Below, one piece after another: positions 52,501-60,500 of a stretch of 64,000 bases of DNA. The position numbers were made by a program, and so were the translations under genes. Numbering within the stretch: position 1 is the stretch's first letter; every line of letters starts with the position of its first letter. The notes beneath the pieces were generated by a model that saw nothing but the letters and a program-made list of their open reading frames with translations, did not search any database and was not told the origin of the DNA. The DNA comes from Leptodactylus fallax (lineage: Eukaryota; Chordata; Amphibia; Anura; Leptodactylidae), in the NCBI GenBank assembly GCA_947044405.1, contig CAMRHE010000013.1, positions 1,026,001-1,090,000 on the forward strand, in the 5' to 3' direction.

Positions 52501-55500
52501 GCAAAATCTGCCCTCCAAAACCAAATAGCGCTCTTTCCATTCCGAGCATCACCATGTACCCATACAGCACATTCTAACCACATATGGGGTATTCCCATGT
52601 TCAGGAGAAATTATGTAACAAACCTTGGGGAGCTTTTTCTCCTTTACCCTCTTGTAAAAATAAAAAAATTTGGACTAAATTGACGGTTTATTGAAAAAAA
52701 ACTAATTTTTCATTTTCACATCCCGATGTTAATAAAATCTGTGAAAAAGCTGTAGAGTCAAACTGTTCATTATATCCCTTGATATGTTCTGTGAGGGGTG
52801 TAGTTTCCAAAATGGGGTCACTTTTGAAGGTTTCCATTGTATTGGTACTTTAGGGGCTCTGCTAATGCGACATGGCACCCGAAATCTAATCCAGCAAAAT
52901 CTTCCCTCCAAAAACCAAATAGCGCTCTTTCCATTCTGAGCCCCACCATGTACCCATACAGCAGATTATGACCACATATGGGGCATTGCCATGTCCAGGA
53001 GAAATTGTGTAACAAACCTTGGGGAGCTTTTTCTCCTTTATCCTCTTGTAAAAATAAAAATGTTTGGACTAAATTGACAGTTTAATAGAAAAAAAGTAAT
53101 TTTTCATTTTCACGTCCCGATGTTAATAAAATCTGTGAAAAAGCTGTAGAGTCAAACTGCTCATTATATCCCTTTATATGTTCTGTGAGGGGTGCAGTTT
53201 CCAAAACAGGGTTACTTTTGAAGGTTTCCATTGTACTGGTACTTTAGGGGCTCTGCAAATGCGACATGGCACCCGAAAACTATTCCAGCAAAATCTGCCC
53301 TCCAAAAGCCAAATAGCGCTCTTTCCATTCCAAGCCCCACCATGTACCCATACAGCAGATTATAACCACATATGGGGTATTTCCACGTTCATGAACAATT
53401 TTTTTAAACTGTGGGGTGCTTTTTCTCCTTTAACCCCTTGTGAAAATGAAAAATTTGGGGAAAAAGTGACATTCTAGTAATTTTTCATTTACACATTCCA
53501 ATGTTAATAAAATCTGTGAAAAGGCTGTTGAGTCAAAATGCTCACTATACCCCATGATAAATTCTGTGAAGGGTGTAGTTTCCAAAATGGGGTCACTTTT
53601 GGGGGGTTTCCTTTGTACTGCTGCTTTAGGGGCTCTGCAAATGGGACATGGCACCGAAAACTATTCCGGCAAAATCTGCTTTTCAAATGCCCATTGTCGC
53701 TCCTTCCCTTCCGTACGCTGCCGTGTGCCCAAACATCAGTTTACACCCACATGTGGGGTATTTCTGTGCTCGGGAGAAATTGCATAACAAACGGAGATGA
53801 ATTTTTCCTTTAACCCTTTGTGAAGGTGTTAATTTTAGGGCTAAATGAATGTGTTACTGAAAAAAAAAAAGTCAAAATTTCACCTCCATATTTTAATTTC
53901 TGTGAAATCCTTAATGGGTTAACAAACTTCCCAAATGCTGTTTTGAATTATTTGAGGGTTGCAGTTTTGAAAATGGGGTGATTTATGGGGGGTTTCTAAT
54001 ATATAGGCCTTCATAATTCCCTTCAGAACAGAAGTGGTAACTAAAAAATTAGTTTGGGAAATTTTCTTGAAAATCTGGAAAATCGCTGTTACACGGGTAA
54101 GCCTTCTAACATCCAAAATAAATGAATGGACGATTAAAAGATGATGCCGATATAAAGCAGATATACGGTAGATAATATTTATTAATGTATTTTTGTGATA
54201 TGACTGTTTGAAAAGCAGAGCATTTCACATCTTGAAAATTGCGTTTTTATCCAAATTTCCATCAAATTTCCTATTTTTTTTATAAGTAAATATAAAAATA
54301 TTGATCAATATTTACCACTAACATGAAGTACAATGTGTCACGAAAAAAAAAAAAATCATCTCAAAATCCCTTATGTAAGTTAAATCGTCTCAAAGTTATT
54401 GCCATATAAAGTGACATGTCAGATTTGAAAAATGAGGCCTGGTCACGAAGGCACTTTTAGGCTGTGTCCTGAAAAGGTTAAAAGATAAAATAACAGGTAG
54501 GGACAGGGACAGTATAAAATGGAAATATTGTCTCGTGTGCAACAAGTGTGATGCAACTTTGACATCACAACCCAAACACTGGTAAAAATCTGCATCATGA
54601 CATCAATAAATGGTCTAAGTGGGTACAGGAGTGATTAGAGCAGAAAGTATGCTCTGACTGGAGAAAGGGGTTGGAATATAAATTCATGTCGCCTATCCCT
54701 CTTGTGTCAGCTACAGTAAGGAGGGTCTGTACTTCTCTCCTACTTTCACTGTAGTCTGTCAGCTCCCCCTGGAGCACCTAACATCACTATCTGACTGCGC
54801 ATCAGGCAGAATAGCAATTTTTAGTCTCAGATTTATTCTACCACTGGGATTGCAGTTCTAGTAGTCATAGAACCAGAGATATAGCCATATGAATACAGTC
54901 ATAAGTGAGCTTTATATGCAGTTCTTACTTATGACTATTCATCTGAGTACATCCTGCTCCAGATTTTTTTTCAAATGAAAATCTGCTACGTTACTGGCAT
55001 ACATATTCTGTAAACTTTAACATTATCCCAGAATCATAGCCATGTATGATATACAGCCTCAGAAAGGTCTTTCTCTGGAGCAAGTACATACAGTATACAT
55101 CCTTGGCTACTGAAGTCACAACCTGGGAGGATGCTGTAATGGTTAAAATATAACTTGTATTATATTCTATACACTGTATACACAGAGAGTGAAATGTTCT
55201 GCAGACAGTCAGCACAATTTTGAGATCGAATGCAGACACTACGGCACCCAAAGGTTGTGCTGTTCTCAGAAAAAGATAAAGGAAACACACAGATAAGCGA
55301 GGAGAGGAGTTATGAGAAACTGTGTAAATCTGCCCAGCAGCGGAACCGGAAGGACCAAATATGTACATTGATCACATGATTATTGTGTAACCAGCTTGCC
55401 TTTAAGAACTGTGTAAACTATGCAATAAACGAAATCATTCTTACTAGATACGTGGGTGTGTCTGTACGATTGTTTTCCCGAGCTCGTACCTGTTCTATAT

Positions 55501-56713
55501 TTAATTAGGATTACAGTGACATCCATCCCGGGGGGAACTTAACCCCTGAACGAAATTGGCTAACCAACGTGGGGCTCGAGATCGTCTGATGTGCAGCCGA
55601 TAGAGTGCCGACCCACTCACCGATCGACTTGAGGACGGGACCAGAGGACCTCAGATAGATAAAAACAGTACTGTGAGGTAAGCCTTTGGTCTTGCCAAAT
55701 TAGTATATCTGAGCTCCTGTGTGTCTATACTCTGTATCGATGAGTGAGGTAAGCTGCTGCATGTTTATGACATCTCGATGCCAATCAAATAGTACGGAAG
55801 AACCTAATAAGGGACATGTCACCTGTAAATGCTATACAAGTTGCTTTCTTTGCTGTTTGTCTTACCATCCTACTGATTTTTGTATCTTACCTGTGTTATA
55901 AGATATATAAGGCTGCAAGAAACGGGGAAAAGTTCTCTGTTTTAAACCCCTAGAGTTGCGGACAAGGTTCGGAACTGAGAAGCACTGAGTGATTGAAAAG
56001 TCCTTGTTTTGGAACACTAGCCTCCAGCCGTGCCTGGATGGTCAAGGTCGAATGGGACCTGAGTAGTAGCAAGAAGGACTTAGTAGAATCCGCGCAAAGT
56101 GCGTGCAATAATTCAGGAGTGTTTTGGTAAGGGTACACAGACAGAAAGTTGAGTCTGTGGAAGCCATTAGGCATTGCCCTGAGCACTACTCCAGAACTTG
56201 CACAAATAGTTCAAAGAAAACAGAAGAGTCTGTTTGGGAGTTCTCACTAAAGTAGTCATAAGTGACCCTCTATTGTCTCAAGGTTGCCCTAGAGGAGTGA
56301 GAGACTCACTGGCTGATTAGCTACCAGCCAAGATGGGGAAGGGACCCTCTAAGATATGGTACATCCCATTTGAACTAATAGAAATAGGGGAAGGGAGAGA
56401 AACAGCCGCACAGGTAAAAACAATCCTAAAAAGAGCAGGAATACACAAGACTGGGTTGGTAGACAGTAAATTTTGGGATCAGTGGAGATTAGACCATGCG
56501 GGATTGATTCAGGACAATAAGTTGCAAAGAGGTATATATGCCCTGATAGAAGGAAGCAATAGAATAGAAAAAGGCAGTGCAGAGCTCCAAGAAGGAAGGT
56601 CAAAGGGGATGATAGTTCAGGAAATAATGAATCACCCCCACCTCACTCAGAGAATCTGATATAGTGCAAAGAGAAAAACTATACACCATCGGTATGATGT
56701 TTATTGGATTATG

Positions 56714-56756
<43 letters not shown>

Positions 56757-56804
56757 ATATATTATATATATATATATATTTTTATATATATATATATTTT
56801 TATA

Positions 56805-56843
<39 letters not shown>

Positions 56844-57472
56844 ACCTGTATTTGTAATATTCATTCTGTTTATATCAATGCCAGGATTCAACTTTTATGC
56901 TTTTTGTAAAATTAAATCCGCTTTCAGGAAATGTCCCCTAAAAAGAAGAAACTAGGATAGTGTGATGTTCCACAGGGGTTCAACTTTTGGTTGGAATCCA
57001 GTGAAGAAAATTCTAAAGTCTGGCAGTTTGCCCTTATGGTAACCTGAAGTACAACTCAGGGGTTTTGAACACCTGTGGTAGTGACAAAAGGTGGGGTTTG
57101 GGAAATATTTGAAAATTGTACAAAAATAGTAATATGTAATTTTGTTGTCAGTATTAACTTCTATCTGCTTGAATTGTATTCCTGTATTCTGTTGTAGCGC
57201 TGTGCAGATGTTCTGCAGGGAATAACCAAAACATTAATTGACTGCCAAGTAACTCCAAGGACGTTGTATCTGATGTGATGGACACGCAGAAAATCACAAG
57301 CTGAACATGATGCTGTGTTACCCAATAATGTTACATGTCAATTATTACAAAGTGAAACTTGGCTTTGGGCCTCTGGGGTCCGCAGCCTGGGTATGATGAC
57401 TATTTATGCCCAAAGGGAAAATATTTTGATAAAAGTGTTAGCCTAAGGTTAAATGGAAAAGTAAGGTACAAT

Positions 57473-57534
<62 letters not shown>

Positions 57535-60500
57535 ATATGTGATATATATGTGTAAAATATTCAAGAAAGTATTCAAACATATGAAATTATGTCTTGTACT
57601 ATGTTATGTGAATTTATTGTCTTGCCTGTTATCACCTGAAGTAAGGTATCTGCTAAAAGAGAGAAAGGTGAATCAGTAGAAGCTTATTATGGAAGACTTC
57701 TCACTAAAACGGTGGATGCTTTAGATCAAACTGATCCTGTAGAAACCTCATTTCAGGGTTGCAGGATACTCACTAGGTATTTAGTCTCTGACACATCAGA
57801 TAACATTCTTGGTACAGATGTGATGGGAGCATTAGGTTGTAACTCATGTTGCATCCATCAGGGGAAGCATATGTAAAAGTCACACATACCAATCATGAGA
57901 TTTTATGCTTATTATCCGCCGAATTAAGTACACCAAATTGTATTTTTGTCCTTACTGAAGAAGAAAATGTACTGTTATCCCAAGTGCCAACAGCATTATG
58001 GGCAACTGGGAAAACAGATTTGGGTAAATTGGATGTACCCCCTGTTATGGTGACCCTGAAACCTGGAGCTCAGCCACCTAGGATTAAACAATATCCTCTG
58101 ACTCATGCCCAAGAGGATGCCATAGCAGTAACAATAGTGGAATTAGTGAAAGCAGAGGCATTAAAGGAATGTACTTCTGTAGCTAACACTCCTCTTTTCC
58201 CAGTGAAGAAAAAGGGCAAAAAGGGAGAACCAGACACGTACCGTATGGTTCACGATCTCAGGGAATTAAAGTGACATTACTTGAAACACCTGTAGTGCCC
58301 AATCCACATACCCTGTTATCAGCTGTCCCTACTGGAACCACTTATTACAGCGCTGTAGATCTTTGCAATGTTTTTTTTCTCTTTTTTTTTCCGTACTTTT
58401 GCACCCCGATTGCCAGTATTTGTTTGCATTCACATTTAGGGGAAAACAGTACACCTGGACAGTACTACCACAAGGGGCGCAAAACAGTCCTAACCAGTTT
58501 ACAAGGTGTCTCACACTAATCATGAGTACTTGGTATCCACCACATGATGATGATGTTTTGTTACAATATGTTGATGACCACCTTCTTTGTGCTCCAGACA
58601 AATCAACCTGTGAAGCAGCGACCATCAGCCTGTTGCGTTTCCTCTGCCAGAACGGCTGCAAGGCCAGCAAGGATAAGTTGCAATTTTGCAAACAAAAAGT
58701 GTTGTTTCTGGGACACTGTCTTGGCCAGGGTACCAAGCACCTGTCAGATGAGAGGACCAAGGTGGTGAGAGACATGCAGGTGCCGATCTCTCATGCTCAG
58801 CTACGTACCTTTTTGGGATTGGTATCCTACTGTAGGCCATGGATCAGATCTGCATCTCTGACCATGCAACCTCTGTATGACTGCCTTTCCTCAAAACCAT
58901 TCAGCCTTACATTTGAGAATTTGGATGCGTTTTACCAGCTGAAGTTGCAGATAGTCAGTGCTCCGGCCTTAGGCCTACCTGACTATCAGAAACCTTTTCA
59001 GCTCTACGTGACTGAGATGATGGGACATGCAACTGCAGTTCTCACACAACAACACGGGATAAGAAACGCCCGGTGGCCTATTACAGCTCACGGTTAGATA
59101 CTGTAGCCAGGAGGACCCCCTCCTGTGTGCGGGTTGTCCTCTCAGTACAAGCGTTGCTTGATAAAAGCTCAGACATTGTCCTAGATCATTTATTGGTTGT
59201 GTATACACCTCATGACATCCATGCTATCCTCACACAGGTAGACAGACGTCACCTTTCTTTGGCACGGCAGAGCAAAATGGAATTTGCTCTGCAGTCCTCC
59301 TCAAACATCTCTTTTCAACGCTGTTTAACTTTGAATCCTGCAACTCTTCTTCCTGTAGGAGTTCATGATTCAAAAGGGGGAGTGGAAGATGAGTTATTTT
59401 TAAACTCTCTCTCTGAAGAAGAACTGTTTGACAGTCAGCATGAACATGATTGTGTGGCTCTTATGTCACAGGAAACAGTGGGATTTGACCATGTCACGGA
59501 TGTGCCATTACAAAATCCTGATTATGAGATGTTTGTGGACGGCTCAAGGTATCTAACAGATGAAGGCAAATTTGTTACAGGGTATGCTGTAGTCACTGAA
59601 CATGACATCATAGTCCAAGAAGCTCTTCCACCACACGTCAGCCCAAGAAGCTGAGCTCAAAGCCCTTATGGAGGCTTGTAAGATAGCCAAAGGTAGAACA
59701 GCCAACATATACACTGACTCCAGGTATGCTTTTGGCATTGCACATGATTATGGTCCGATATGGAGGTCAAGGAACTTCCTAACGGCCCAGGGCAAGCCAA
59801 TTAAGAACGGAGATGTGGTAAGTTGACTGATGGAGGCCATACTGCTCCCAAAGCAGCTGGCAATTGTGAAAGTCAGAGCTCACGCAAAAGGAAGGGACCC
59901 TGAAAGCCGTGGAAATGAGAGAGCTGACATAGCAGCCAAGGCTGCAGCACTACTGGCCAGAAGGGGTCCCAACCAGGTAAGCAAAATGGACATTGACCTA
60001 ACAGACCCCAAAGGGCTGTACTCAAAGGTTACCAGTGTGGAAACTGAAAGATGGAAGAAAGCAGGTGCTACAGAAGATGATGGTATGTGAAAAATGGGGG
60101 ATCGATTATGTCTGCCTGCAGCAGTTTACCCCCAGATGGCTGGCTTGGCCCACGGTAAGGTGCATGCCTCTCGAAATGCCATGGAGTCATTAGTGGGTAA
60201 ATTATGGTTTGCCCCAGGGTTTGGAAGAGCTGCTAGCAATCACGTAAAAGCATGTCACATATGTGCTCTACACAATCCAGGACAGGTAGTTAAAACACCC
60301 ACCAAGTGTACACCAAAATACCTGTACCCATTTCAGAGAATACAGATAGATTACATACAGTTGCCTAAGTCTGGAACATACGAGTATGTGTTGGTCTGGG
60401 TGGCTTTGTTTTCAGGTTGGCCTGAGGCCTACCCTGTGAGCAAAGCAACTGCACAAAACTGCCAAGAAATTGATGTCTGAACTTGTGTGTAGGTTTGGAG

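Larger units (their letters stand above)
43277..54477. mobile_element. Large TTAA-flanked repeat element containing a nested DIRS
   Basis: TTAA (43273-43276) then CCTTTTCAGGAC at the left; the exact inverse GTCCTGAAAAGG then TTAA (54478-54481) at the right. Total 11,201 bp, of which about 5.9 kb is a later DIRS-like insertion. The element's own sequence (43277-43819 and 49701-54477) has no transposase that I could read and includes a tandem block at 50880-53880. TTAA target choice and ends suggest a piggyBac/Kolobok-type non-autonomous element. Confidence 0.75.

Noticed and set aside
56664..56955. Tyr-Ile repeat frames
   Set aside because: Product of the TA microsatellite.
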